64,000 nt of DNA from JAICKM01 sp038228295 (GTDB lineage Bacteria > Chloroflexota > Chloroflexia > QHBQ01 > JAICKM01): NCBI GenBank assembly GCA_038228295.1, contig JBBRPH010000018.1, positions 15,765 to 79,764 of the forward strand, written 5' to 3'. The number at the start of each line of letters is the position of its first letter. The stretch's first letter is position 1. A program made the translations under genes and the position numbers. Shown here in pieces: positions 14,976 to 23,506 of the stretch. A model generated the notes under the pieces. That model did no database searches, was not told the DNA's origin, and saw only the letters and a list, made by a program, of their open reading frames with translations.

Positions 14976-17430
14976 CGGTATCCTCCAGGGGTGGATCAGG
15001 CGATACAGGTAGGGTCTCGAAGACGAGGCCGCTGCCCTGGCGGGCGATATGGACCGCCCGCACAGTGGGCCAATCGGCGGCGAACGTGCGGCGGGCGAGC
15101 GGGGCCAGCAGTTCGGTTTCTAGGGCGCGTTCGATGTGGCGTGCGCCCCACTCGGCGCTAAAGCCCTTCTCTACCAAGTAGTCCAGCACCGCCGCGTCAT
15201 AGGTCGCAGCGACCGGTGGCGGCGCATCCGGGTCCGGCGGGTCGGCGGCCGGCGCAAAGATGCGGGCCAGCGTAGCCGCTAGCTTGGCGGCCACGATCTG
15301 CCGCGCCGCCTCGCGGCTGAGGGGTCGGAATAGGATCACCGCGTCCATGCGGCCCAGCAACTCGGCGGAAAAGTGTTTGCGTGCTTCCGCTAGCGCACTG
15401 GCCGGCGAGGCCAGGCGGGCAGTGTCGGCGGCGCTCGGCCCTTCGCCCCGCTGGAGGTTGAAGCCTAACGCCGCGCCGGCAAAGCGTTCCGCTCCGGCAT
15501 TCGAGGTCAGCACAAAGGTCGCATCGCTGAAATAGACGGTGCGCCCGTGGGCATCGGTCAAGCGACCTTCGTCAAACACCTGGAGGAACAGGCTGACCAC
15601 CGCCGGGTGCGCTTTCTCCAACTCGTCCAACACAATCAGGCTGAACGGCGTGGTGCGGATCTTCTCCGTAAATTGACCGCCTTCATCGTAGCCGACATAG
15701 CCGGGCGGCGATCCGATCAGCCGGGCCACTGTATGCGCTTCGCTGAACTCGGTCATATCCAGCCGGATCACCCGATCTTCGCTGCCGAACAGGAAGCGCC
15801 CCAGCGCACGGCCGAGTTCGGTCTTACCCACGCCGGTCGGCCCCAGGAACAGGAACACACCGTCGGGCCGTTGCGGGTTGATGTTCATGCCGCGCTTGGC
15901 GAGGCGCACCGCGTCGGCGACGGCGTTAATCGCGGCAGGCTGGCCGAATACGCTCTCGCCCAAAATACGCTCCATTGCTAGGTAGTGCGCAGCGAGGGTG
16001 GGGCTGCCGGCGAAATGATCGGCGGGAATGCCGGTCATCTCGGCCATGACGGCCAGCACATGGGCCGCCGAGACGACGAGCGGCGGGCTGCTTGCCGCAA
16101 GCGCAGCGGCAGGCGGCGCAGAGTCGGGCATACTTTCGATTAGGGCGCGGGCACAGGCGGTTTGCAGCACATCAATCGCTTTATCAGGGAAATGACGGTG
16201 GCGCAGGTACTGCCTGCCTAGATCCACCACCCGCTGCAACACCGTATCGGCGATGGTCGCCCGGTAGTGTTTCTCGAAGCGGGGGCGCAGGTGCTGCAAA
16301 ATCCGTAACGTCTCCTCCGCTGTCGGCTCTTTGACTAGCAGCGGCTGGAACCGGCGCTCCAATGCCCCGTCCCGCTCGATATATTTGCGGTACTCGGCGG
16401 TCGTCGTTGCGCCGATCACGCTGATGTCGCCGTGCGTCAGATAGGGCTTGAGGACGTTCGCCATATCGCCGCTGCCGCCCTCAACATCGCCCGCCCCGAT
16501 CATGGTGTGCATCTCATCCAGAAACAAGACGGCGTGCGATTTTTCGGTCTCTTCCAGCACTGCCTTCAGGCGTTCCTCAAAATCACCTCGGTAGCGCGTC
16601 CCGGCAATCATGGCGTTGAGATCCAACGCGACCAACCGCCGCCCGCGCAGGTGGAACGGCACCTTGTCGGCGGCGATCTGTTGGGCCAGCCCCTCCACGA
16701 GCGCGGTTTTGCCCACGCCCGGCTCCCCCAGCAGGGCCGGGTTATTTTTCGTCATCTTGCACAGCACTTCGATCAGCGCGCGCATTTCGCCTTCGCGGCC
16801 AATCAACGGAGGGAGGGTGCCTTGGCGGGCCAATGCAGTCAGGTCGCGGCCGTAACGGTCCAGGTTCGGCGTGCCCCGCCCACGCAACGCGCCGCCGCGC
16901 CGCTCCTCACGCTCCTCGTGGTCGTGCTCGTCGCGGAAGAAGGGGAAGTCCAGTTCGGCGAAATCGTCACCGCCCACATGGATCGGCTTGCGCGCCAGCA
17001 CTTCCACCGCGCTGTCCCGCCATTCGGTGACGACCGGCCCGCTCGCCGCCAGCCACGCAGTCAGCGCTGGGTCGGTCCCCATGCCTTCCAGCACCGCCAC
17101 CAGCAGGTGCAGCGGCAGGGTCTCGGCATCGTCGCGCGCGTCCATCAATGCCTGGGCGCGCGCACGGGCGGCGATGGCGGCGGGTGTGGCGAGCAGGCGG
17201 GGCGGGCTGCCCGCGCCCGCCGGCAGGGCGGCGGTCAAGCGGTCGGCCGGCGGTGGGCCGCCGGCGGCCCCGTCAGGCATGGTGGGCAACGGTAGGTCGG
17301 CCCCACTGCGGAGCAGGCCGATCAGCAGGTGCTCCAAACCCAACTGGGCCGCGCCCGCCGCGCGTGCCGCCTGCTCGGCTTGGTGAAATACGTGTTGGGC
17401 TGATTTGGAGAAACTGTCATACACGGGCAA
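14959..17430 (-). CDS. Clp/Hsp100 AAA+ ATPase (ClpC/ClpA-like)
   Basis: An 823-residue unfoldase with two AAA+ modules. Clp-N repeats occupy ~5-145 (FSKSAQHVFHQAEQAARAAG, LGLEHLLIGLL). Module 1 has Walker A GEPGVGKT (Lys241) and Walker B VLFLDEMHTMIGAG. Module 2 has GPTGVGKTE near 535 and LIVLDELEKAHPAVVSLF. There is no long ClpB-type coiled-coil insert between the modules, so it is closer to ClpC/ClpA. I see no clear UVR motif. The first codon is TTG at 17430 with GAGAGCCGGA upstream; an in-frame GTG is three codons on. It is followed by the overlapping YbjN-like gene. Confidence 0.9.
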   Translation of the reverse strand: MPVYDSFSKSAQHVFHQAEQAARAAGAAQLGLEHLLIGLLRSGADLPLPTMPDGAAGGPPPADRLTAALPAGAGSPPRLLATPAAIAARARAQALMDARDDAETLPLHLLVAVLEGMGTDPALTAWLAASGPVVTEWRDSAVEVLARKPIHVGGDDFAELDFPFFRDEHDHEEREERRGGALRGRGTPNLDRYGRDLTALARQGTLPPLIGREGEMRALIEVLCKMTKNNPALLGEPGVGKTALVEGLAQQIAADKVPFHLRGRRLVALDLNAMIAGTRYRGDFEERLKAVLEETEKSHAVLFLDEMHTMIGAGDVEGGSGDMANVLKPYLTHGDISVIGATTTAEYRKYIERDGALERRFQPLLVKEPTAEETLRILQHLRPRFEKHYRATIADTVLQRVVDLGRQYLRHRHFPDKAIDVLQTACARALIESMPDSAPPAAALAASSPPLVVSAAHVLAVMAEMTGIPADHFAGSPTLAAHYLAMERILGESVFGQPAAINAVADAVRLAKRGMNINPQRPDGVFLFLGPTGVGKTELGRALGRFLFGSEDRVIRLDMTEFSEAHTVARLIGSPPGYVGYDEGGQFTEKIRTTPFSLIVLDELEKAHPAVVSLFLQVFDEGRLTDAHGRTVYFSDATFVLTSNAGAERFAGAALGFNLQRGEGPSAADTARLASPASALAEARKHFSAELLGRMDAVILFRPLSREAARQIVAAKLAATLARIFAPAADPPDPDAPPPVAATYDAAVLDYLVEKGFSAEWGARHIERALETELLAPLARRTFAADWPTVRAVHIARQGSGLVFETLPVSPDPPLEDTDAHDT

Positions 17431-17614
17431 ATCCGGCTCTCTAGCTGTGACTGGGGCCGTGCCCCGCGTGGCTGGTCTACCTCATTGTACAGGAGCCTGC
17501 GCCGGGCTGTCAAACTGCCGCGCCGACCGCGCAACTGTGCGGCACAGGCTACGTTGCAATATGCACATTCCCCCTATCGGGGTGCCCTACTTTACGAGAG
17601 TGGAGATACTACCT

Positions 17615-18127
17615 ATGACGGACCCAAGCAAAATGGAACGCGACGACTACACCGGCGACCTGATCCCGGCGGTCGGCGGTGGCGATGTGCTGGACCTAGG
17701 GTCGGACTTTCTGGTCGAGTCCGAAGAAGCCGATTTCGAGAGCGACCCCGGCACCACCGATGTGCTGGACGCGGTGGAGAACGGCGAGGTCTATTTTCCG
17801 CCGACCGACCCGGTGGTACGGCCTGCTAACAATATGGAAGGGTTGGTGATACAGGGCGGCTTCGCCGACACGGCGCTGGACGATCCCGAAGGATCGCCCA
17901 ACCCGGCCCGCATCAAATATAACGACGAGGATATTGCCGACCGCGTGATCGCTGCGCTGCGCAACGACGCCTACACCACTGACCTGGCGATTGATGTGGA
18001 CGTGGAGGACGGCGTGGTGTACCTGCGCGGGCGGGTCAGCTCGCTCGACGATGTGGAGCAGGCTGAGGAGGTGGCGGGACGCGTGGATGGGGTGGAAGAC
18101 GTGGAAGAGGAACTGGAAATCGTCTGA
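17615..18127 (+). CDS. BON-domain protein
   Basis: A 170-residue acidic protein. The start is the ATG at 17615 with TGGAG eleven bases upstream; the longer open frame has no such site. Residues ~100-170 form a BON domain: NDEDIADRVIAALRNDAYTTDLAIDVDVEDG, then VVYLRGRVSSLDDVEQAEEV and VDGVEDVEEELEIV. The N-terminal ~95 residues are Asp/Glu-rich and contain ENGEVYFPPTDPVV. No signal peptide is seen, so unlike many BON proteins it may act in the cytoplasm. Its stop shares a base with the next start (TGATG). Confidence 0.85.
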   Translation: MTDPSKMERDDYTGDLIPAVGGGDVLDLGSDFLVESEEADFESDPGTTDVLDAVENGEVYFPPTDPVVRPANNMEGLVIQGGFADTALDDPEGSPNPARIKYNDEDIADRVIAALRNDAYTTDLAIDVDVEDGVVYLRGRVSSLDDVEQAEEVAGRVDGVEDVEEELEIV

Positions 18128-19011
18128 TGAGCAACCCCTTCATTCCGCCGACGCCGCGCGCGCCCGGGCCGGTCGCTTTTGTAGACTTGCATATGCACAG
18201 CCCCGTCAGCGACGGCTTCTGGACCCCGGAGACGTTACCGCCCGCTGCCCGCGACCTGGGCATTAAGGTGATCGCGCTAACCGACCACGACGACGTGGCC
18301 GGTGTGCCGGGGATGACTACCGCTTGCCGAGCCTATGGTATTACTGTGATCCCCGCTGTGGAGATCAGCACTTACTTTCAGACCGTCGGCTACCATATGT
18401 TAGCCTACGGTGTGAATCTGGGCAACGCCGCCTTGGTTGACACTTTCAACCAGGGGCGCATCTACTATAATGAGCTGTGCCACAACGCCATTGACGAACT
18501 GGCCCGCCGTGGGCAGCCGTTGGATCCGGTCAAATCACCGCAGATCCTCGGTGCCGGTGTGAAAATCTACCACCTAGTGGCCGCGTTGATCGAAAACGGT
18601 TATGCCGCCAATATGAGCCAGGCGTATGGCCTGGTTAATCAGGCGGGCGCGCATTATAGTTGGAGCCTGCCGATGGAAGAGGCCATTACGCTGGTGCATG
18701 GCGCGGGCGGCGTGGCGGTGATCGCCCATCCGGGCCGCGCCGAGCCGGGCTTCACGGCAGCGAGCGCCGGCGCCCTGGACGGGATGCGCGCCGCCGGCCT
18801 GGACGGCATCGAATGCTTCCATTCTTACCATACAGCGGCCAACGTGGCTTTTTACCAGACTTATGCCCAGCGCTACGGAATGCTGATCAGTTGCGGCTCC
18901 GACACACATGGGCCGGGGCAAAGCCCACGTGTGCTCACCGCTTGGCCCGCTGCGGAGTGTCGTGCTCTGCTGGAACGCTGCGGTATCCCCGTGGCCGGAG
19001 GTATTGGCTAA
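18127..19011 (+). CDS. PHP-domain phosphoesterase
   Basis: A 294-residue PHP metal-dependent phosphoesterase. Metal ligands appear in order: DLHMHSPVSDG (residues 20-29), ALTDHDDVAGV, the glutamate in VIPAVEISTY, AVIAHPGRAE, ECFHSYH, and SCGSDTHGPGQ at the C-terminus. The family contains RNase AM/TrpH-like nucleases and phosphatases; activity on RNA or nucleotide phosphates is possible but not shown. It overlaps BON upstream and PAP2 downstream by one base each, so the three are a tight operon. Confidence 0.88.
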   Translation: MSNPFIPPTPRAPGPVAFVDLHMHSPVSDGFWTPETLPPAARDLGIKVIALTDHDDVAGVPGMTTACRAYGITVIPAVEISTYFQTVGYHMLAYGVNLGNAALVDTFNQGRIYYNELCHNAIDELARRGQPLDPVKSPQILGAGVKIYHLVAALIENGYAANMSQAYGLVNQAGAHYSWSLPMEEAITLVHGAGGVAVIAHPGRAEPGFTAASAGALDGMRAAGLDGIECFHSYHTAANVAFYQTYAQRYGMLISCGSDTHGPGQSPRVLTAWPAAECRALLERCGIPVAGGIG

Positions 19012-19667
19012 TGTCAGTAAAACACATTCCCCTATTGGTGCCGGCGGGCATGGGGGCCAGCTTCGGTGCGGTCGCCGCCTTCGGCGCATTGTCGGAAGAG
19101 ATCCGCGAAGGCGAGGCGCTAGCGCTCGACACGGAAGGCATAGCACTGGCCCGCCGGATGCGTAGCTCCACCGCCGATCGGGTGCTGGGTATGGCGACGG
19201 CCACCGGCGAACCGTGGGCCTTAACCGGTGTGTGCGCGGCGGTCGCCTTATATTGGCTGGCGCAGGGTCGTCGCAAGGCCGATGTGGTGACGTTGGGATT
19301 GGCGTTGGGCGGTGGCGGCTTGGTCAATCAAGTACTCAAACACTTCTTTCACCGCGACCGCCCGGCTCTCCAACTGCGGCGCGCCCACGCCAGTGGCTAT
19401 AGCTTCCCCAGCGGTCATGCCATGATGACATTGAGTACCTACGGCACCCTCGTGGCACTGACGACACGCCATGCCCTGTTGACCAAACAGGCTGGCGCGG
19501 CGGTGCCGATTGCGCCGGTGATCCTGCTCTGCTTGGCGGTCGGTTGGAGCCGCATTTACTTCGAGGTCCACTACCCGACCGATGTGCTGGGCGGGTGGTC
19601 CGCCGGAACCGTCTGGCTGACCACCTGCGTCCTGGCGCGTAATCAAATGGAGCCGGAAGAGAGTTAA
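19011..19667 (+). CDS. PAP2-family membrane phosphatase
   Basis: A 218-residue integral membrane phosphatase. The three PAP2 motifs are KHFFHRDRP, FPSGH (GYSFPSGHAMM) and SRIYFEVHYPTDVLGG. Hydrophobic segments occur near 5-25, 70-90, 150-170 and 180-200. The ATG overlaps the PHP stop (TAATG). Likely substrates are lipid phosphates such as undecaprenyl pyrophosphate or phosphatidic acid; the sequence does not choose between them. Confidence 0.9.
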   Translation: MSVKHIPLLVPAGMGASFGAVAAFGALSEEIREGEALALDTEGIALARRMRSSTADRVLGMATATGEPWALTGVCAAVALYWLAQGRRKADVVTLGLALGGGGLVNQVLKHFFHRDRPALQLRRAHASGYSFPSGHAMMTLSTYGTLVALTTRHALLTKQAGAAVPIAPVILLCLAVGWSRIYFEVHYPTDVLGGWSAGTVWLTTCVLARNQMEPEES

Positions 19668-19697
19668 CCGGCCTATACAACCGCTGGACCGTGCGAC

Positions 19698-19726
19698 TTG
19701 CTCGCCCCTGTCAACCCCGTTATAAT
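19698..19726 (+). promoter_or_regulatory. Promoter of the first SLH protein
   Basis: TTGCTC (19698-19703), 17 bp, exact TATAAT (19721-19726), about 60 bases before the start codon. Confidence 0.7.
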
Positions 19727-19787
19727 GGTACAGCGAATATTATTCTTAAAACGGAGTTGGGCGTAAAGTTCGGGCAAGGAGTCTTGT

Positions 19788-22223
19788 ATGCACTCGATAC
19801 GTGGTATGCGCGTGCCGGCGGCGGTGTTGGTCTTATGTACTCTGCTCCTGGCTCTGGTCGGTAGCCAAGCAGCGGCGCGCTCGGTGGGCCAAGTCGGGGC
19901 GCAAAGCCGGCCGCAAGCCGCCGCTCCCGCCCACCCTGCCCCCGTCCATCTCACCCATCCCTGCGGCGGAATGCTGGCGGAGCCGCCGTTCCTCGGTCTC
20001 TCGCCGTTGAGTATCACCGCTGTGCCGGGGATGTGCGCTAACGGCTACGGCGACATCGGCGTGTGGCAGGCAGGCGGGCATAGCTATGTGGTGCTGTCGG
20101 GCTTCAGTCTGCGGATGTTCCACATCTTCAACGTAGATAACCCCTATGCCCCTGTTCCTCTAGTATCGCAGGTGTTCCCCACCGGTGGCACAACCAGCAC
20201 CTCCGTCTTTCCTTTTCACCAGGGCGCGAACCAGTACATCTCGGTGACGATGCGCGGATCAGGCAGCGGCTGTGGCTACTTTGTCTACGGCGTGAACGAC
20301 CCGGCCAACCCACTGCTCGTGACCCGCTTCCAGGGCACGGACTGGTGTACGCCGCACGAGCATTTTGTCTCCACTGACGCGAACGGCAATGCCGACTACG
20401 CCTGGCTTACCATGTCGGCGGAAGGCGGCTCCGGCTATAAGGTAGTGGTGCTGGACCTGCACAATTTGCCGACGCTTATGGAGACCGGCCGCTATCAGCG
20501 CCCCGACGCGGGCGGCAGCATCTTCGCCCATGACGTGACAGTGATCGGCAATCGCGTCTTCCTGGCCCATTGGGGCGGTGGTGTGCAGATCTTCGATAAG
20601 CAGACGTTGGCCTCTACCGTCAATCCGACCCCGCTCAACCCCATTGACAGCATTCGCCCGGCAGCAGAGGGTGGGGTCGCTTTCAACGTCCACCATGCGT
20701 GGCCGACCAGCGACGGCAACCACCTGTTGATCGAGGATGAGTTCCGCAACCAGGCCGGCCTGGAAAAGATCAAGATTTACAACATCCGCAATGTGGCCGC
20801 GCCGATCTATGAAGGCGGTATCAGCGGCCCGGACCCAGTGGCCCAGATCACCCGTGCGCATAATCTTAAAATCCAGCCCATCACACCCGGTCACGACCGG
20901 CTCTATGTAGGCTGGTATCAGGCGGGCACCCGCGGTTTTGAAATTGACACCACCGGCAGCAACGCCGTGGTCACGCCGACGATCATGCACCAGTTGAAGG
21001 ATAGCCCCAACGGTCAGTTCGGCAACGTTTGGGGTGTGGATTACCTGCCCTGTGTGCTGAGTCGGGGCGGCGGCGAGCCGCACCCCACCACCTGTGTCTA
21101 TAGCAGCGACATGACCTACGGCTTGGTGGCCGATGCGTTGGGCGAAGATCCCAGTCTCGATCCCTACGCGCCTGAACCGGCGATTAGTGACCCGGTGGCC
21201 GGTCAGGTGATCAACGGCTGTAGTTATACTATTCAAGGCAACGCCCACGACTACTACAGCGGCGTGGCTGCGGTGGAAGTCAGCACGGACGGCACCACTT
21301 GGGCACCGGCGACCGGCATCACCACCTGGACCTACGGTTGGACAGCCCCTGGTAACGGCAGTTACAACTTGAACGTGCGCGCCCGCGACATGGCCGGCAA
21401 TCTGGGTAGCGCCGCCACGACTGTGGCCGTCACGGTGAGCGGCTGCACGCCGGCCAGCGCCACGCCGATCCCGCCGAAGGCCACCCCTACCGCGCAACCG
21501 CCCAGCGCAACCGCCTTTCCGCCTACGGCGACCGCTACGGTCGCGCCGCCTAACGCGACCGCCGCCCCGCCCACAGTCGCGCCGACCGTCACGCCCACCG
21601 TTTGCGCGGCAGCCTTTAGCGATGTGCAAGCGGCTGACTACTTTGCCTCAGCGGTTCACTATTTGGCCTGTCGCGGGGTTATCAGCGGCTACAGTGACGG
21701 CACCTTCCGGCCCTATAGGGAGACGACTCGCGGCCAGGTGGCGAAGATCGCGATGTCGGCTCTCGACCTGCCGCCGGTCACGCCGGTCGCCGGCGCACCG
21801 CCTACTTTCAGCGATGTAGACACCGGCAACGTCTTTTACGGCGCAATCGAAACAGCGGCGGCGCACGGCATCGTCGGCGGCTACGCCTGCGGCGGGCGCA
21901 ACCCGCAAACCGGCGCACCGGAACCCTGCGACAGCTCCAGTCGCCCCTACTACCGTCCGGCGACCAGTGTCACGCGCGGCCAATTGACCAAAATCATTGT
22001 CTTGAGCGCGGGCTGGCCGTTGCTCAACCCGACGACCGCGACCTTCCCCGATGTGCCGCGCAGCAACGTGTTCTACAGTGCCATCCAGACGGCCGTTTGC
22101 CACGGCATCCTGAGCGGTTACAGCGACGGGTTGTTTCGCCCAACCGCTACAGCTACGCGCGGCCAGATCGCCAAAATTGCCTATGGGGCGTTGCTCAACC
22201 CTGCGCCCGGCTGCACTCCGTAG
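19788..22223 (+). CDS. SLH-anchored surface protein with LVIVD-like beta-propeller
   Basis: An 811-residue exported protein with a signal peptide (AVLVLCTLLLALVGSQAAARS) and an AAGGAG site before the ATG. Residues ~80-460 carry propeller-like segments (SYVVLSGFSLRMFHIFNVDNPYAP, KVVVLDLHNLPTLMETGRYQ) resembling LVIVD repeats. An Ig-like segment (ISDPVAGQVINGCSYTIQGNAHDYYSGV) follows at ~465-550. A Thr/Pro/Ala linker precedes three SLH domains (~610-811) with GYSDGTFRP and TRGQ(V/L/I)(A/T)KI motifs. SLH domains normally bind a cell-wall polymer, so the protein probably sits in the S-layer or envelope. Confidence 0.88.
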   Translation: MHSIRGMRVPAAVLVLCTLLLALVGSQAAARSVGQVGAQSRPQAAAPAHPAPVHLTHPCGGMLAEPPFLGLSPLSITAVPGMCANGYGDIGVWQAGGHSYVVLSGFSLRMFHIFNVDNPYAPVPLVSQVFPTGGTTSTSVFPFHQGANQYISVTMRGSGSGCGYFVYGVNDPANPLLVTRFQGTDWCTPHEHFVSTDANGNADYAWLTMSAEGGSGYKVVVLDLHNLPTLMETGRYQRPDAGGSIFAHDVTVIGNRVFLAHWGGGVQIFDKQTLASTVNPTPLNPIDSIRPAAEGGVAFNVHHAWPTSDGNHLLIEDEFRNQAGLEKIKIYNIRNVAAPIYEGGISGPDPVAQITRAHNLKIQPITPGHDRLYVGWYQAGTRGFEIDTTGSNAVVTPTIMHQLKDSPNGQFGNVWGVDYLPCVLSRGGGEPHPTTCVYSSDMTYGLVADALGEDPSLDPYAPEPAISDPVAGQVINGCSYTIQGNAHDYYSGVAAVEVSTDGTTWAPATGITTWTYGWTAPGNGSYNLNVRARDMAGNLGSAATTVAVTVSGCTPASATPIPPKATPTAQPPSATAFPPTATATVAPPNATAAPPTVAPTVTPTVCAAAFSDVQAADYFASAVHYLACRGVISGYSDGTFRPYRETTRGQVAKIAMSALDLPPVTPVAGAPPTFSDVDTGNVFYGAIETAAAHGIVGGYACGGRNPQTGAPEPCDSSSRPYYRPATSVTRGQLTKIIVLSAGWPLLNPTTATFPDVPRSNVFYSAIQTAVCHGILSGYSDGLFRPTATATRGQIAKIAYGALLNPAPGCTP

Positions 22224-22250
22224 CTGCGTGTCGGCCGCTGGACTCAGAAA

Positions 22251-22279
22251 GCCCGCGCTTCCCAAGAGGAAGCGCGGGC
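22251..22279. terminator. Hairpin between convergent SLH gene and rpoA
   Basis: GCCCGCGCTTCC and GGAAGCGCGGGC, a perfect 12-bp stem with loop CAAGA. It can serve both strands. Confidence 0.85.
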
Positions 22280-22310
22280 CTGCCGGTTCTGGGCGACCAA
22301 GCGGAGCTGC

Positions 22311-23270
22311 TTACGCCGGATCTTTGCTGATGCCCTGAGTGATCAGCGCGGCTTTCAGTTCGTCGAGCGACTTTTGGCCGAAGTTTCGCAGCGACATCAG
22401 TTCCCCGTCGCTCGTCTCTAACACCTGGGCGATGCTATTGATGTTGGCTCGCTTGAGCGCGTTGAGCGTGCGTACCGAGAGCTTCAGGTCGTCGAGCGTG
22501 ATATTGCTGATGCTCGGTGCGGCGGCGGCCCCGGCGATAGCGGAGGTCGGCTCCGGCGCGCTGTCGGTCTCCTGCCCAAACGAGGCGATGCTGGTCGCAT
22601 AGCGAGTCAGGATGCGCGCCGCCTGGCTGATCGCATCGTCGGCGGTGATCGTGCCGTCAGTCCAGATTTCGAGGAGCAGGCGGTCGTAGTTGGTCATCAT
22701 GCCCACGCGGGTGTGTTCAATGATGAAGTTAACACGCGGGATCGGCGTATAAATCGCGTCTATCGCGATCATATCCAGTGGTGTGTCGGTGTGCTGATCG
22801 GCCGACACATAGCCGCGCCCGCCCGCGATTTGTACTTCCAGCTCCAGCGGCGTATCGGCGCGCTCCAGCGTCGCCAGTACATGGTCGGGGTTCAACACTT
22901 CCACCCCTTCCGGCAGGGCTAAGTCGGCGGCGGTCAGCTCAGTGCCGCCGCTGCGCGCATCAACCGCGCGCAGGCCCACTACCTGCGCCTCGTCCAGGCT
23001 GTCGCCCGTTGCCCGCAGCCGCACCTGCTTTACGTTGAGGATAATGTCGAGCAGGTCTTCCTGCACCCCCTCCACCCCGTTCATGGCGGCGTTCAGCGGA
23101 TCCAGGCGCACTGCCGTGACGGCTGCTCCCGGCAGCGACGACAGTAAAATGCGCCGCAACGCCGCACCAAGCGTATGGCCCCAGCCCGGCTCCAGCGGTT
23201 CAATGCGAAATAAAGCGTAATCGGTCCCGGTCTGTACTCGTTCGATCTGCGGTAGTTGAATATTGAACAC
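22311..23270 (-). CDS. rpoA: RNA polymerase alpha subunit
   Basis: A 319-residue alpha subunit. The N-terminal assembly domain has the typical start (QTGTDYALFRIEPLEPGWGHTLGAALRRILLSSLPGAAV) and VNFIIEHTRVG. The C-terminal DNA-binding domain is LKLSVRTLNALKRANINSIAQVLE...LMSLRNFGQKSLDELK. They are joined by a ~25-residue Ala/Pro/Ser linker. The start is a GTG with AAGGG upstream. Normally rpoA sits with rpsM, rpsK, rpsD and rplQ; here it is alone, flanked by an SLH gene and a VWA gene. It could be a relocated single copy or a second copy. Confidence 0.95.
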   Translation of the reverse strand: MFNIQLPQIERVQTGTDYALFRIEPLEPGWGHTLGAALRRILLSSLPGAAVTAVRLDPLNAAMNGVEGVQEDLLDIILNVKQVRLRATGDSLDEAQVVGLRAVDARSGGTELTAADLALPEGVEVLNPDHVLATLERADTPLELEVQIAGGRGYVSADQHTDTPLDMIAIDAIYTPIPRVNFIIEHTRVGMMTNYDRLLLEIWTDGTITADDAISQAARILTRYATSIASFGQETDSAPEPTSAIAGAAAAPSISNITLDDLKLSVRTLNALKRANINSIAQVLETSDGELMSLRNFGQKSLDELKAALITQGISKDPA

Positions 23271-23442
23271 GCGCTACACCCTTTCGCGCTATCGGCCGGC
23301 CGGCCGGCAGCTATCAGCATTAATGTTTGGCGACCGGCAGTTCTAACGCCGGTAACCACACCCACTAGATACGCAAACACAGACCTCGCCGTACCTGCGC
23401 CACAGTCTGTAAGTATACCATAGCCGCCCCAGTTATGCAACG

Positions 23443-23471
23443 TTGACGCGCCGCTTGCGTAAACGTATAAT
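23443..23471 (+). promoter_or_regulatory. SigA promoter of the VWA gene
   Basis: TTGACG (23443-23448), 17 bp, exact TATAAT (23466-23471), 35 bases before the GTG start. Confidence 0.85.
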
Positions 23472-23506
23472 GCGACGGTAAGCACGAGACCAGGGGAGGG
23501 AACGCG

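Noticed and set aside
18660..19010. Longer form of the PAP2 protein starting inside the PHP gene
   Set aside because: That part is the out-of-frame PHP sequence; the ATG at 19011 overlaps the PHP stop as in the preceding gene pair.
20259..21629. 456-residue open frame antisense to the first SLH protein
   Set aside because: Composition (His/Gly/Arg/Val runs) and position show a shadow of the real gene.
23296..23312. GGCCGGCCGGCC run as a regulatory site
   Set aside because: The same word recurs at many unrelated places (for example 25908, 30972, 58315), so it reflects a common high-GC word rather than an operator.
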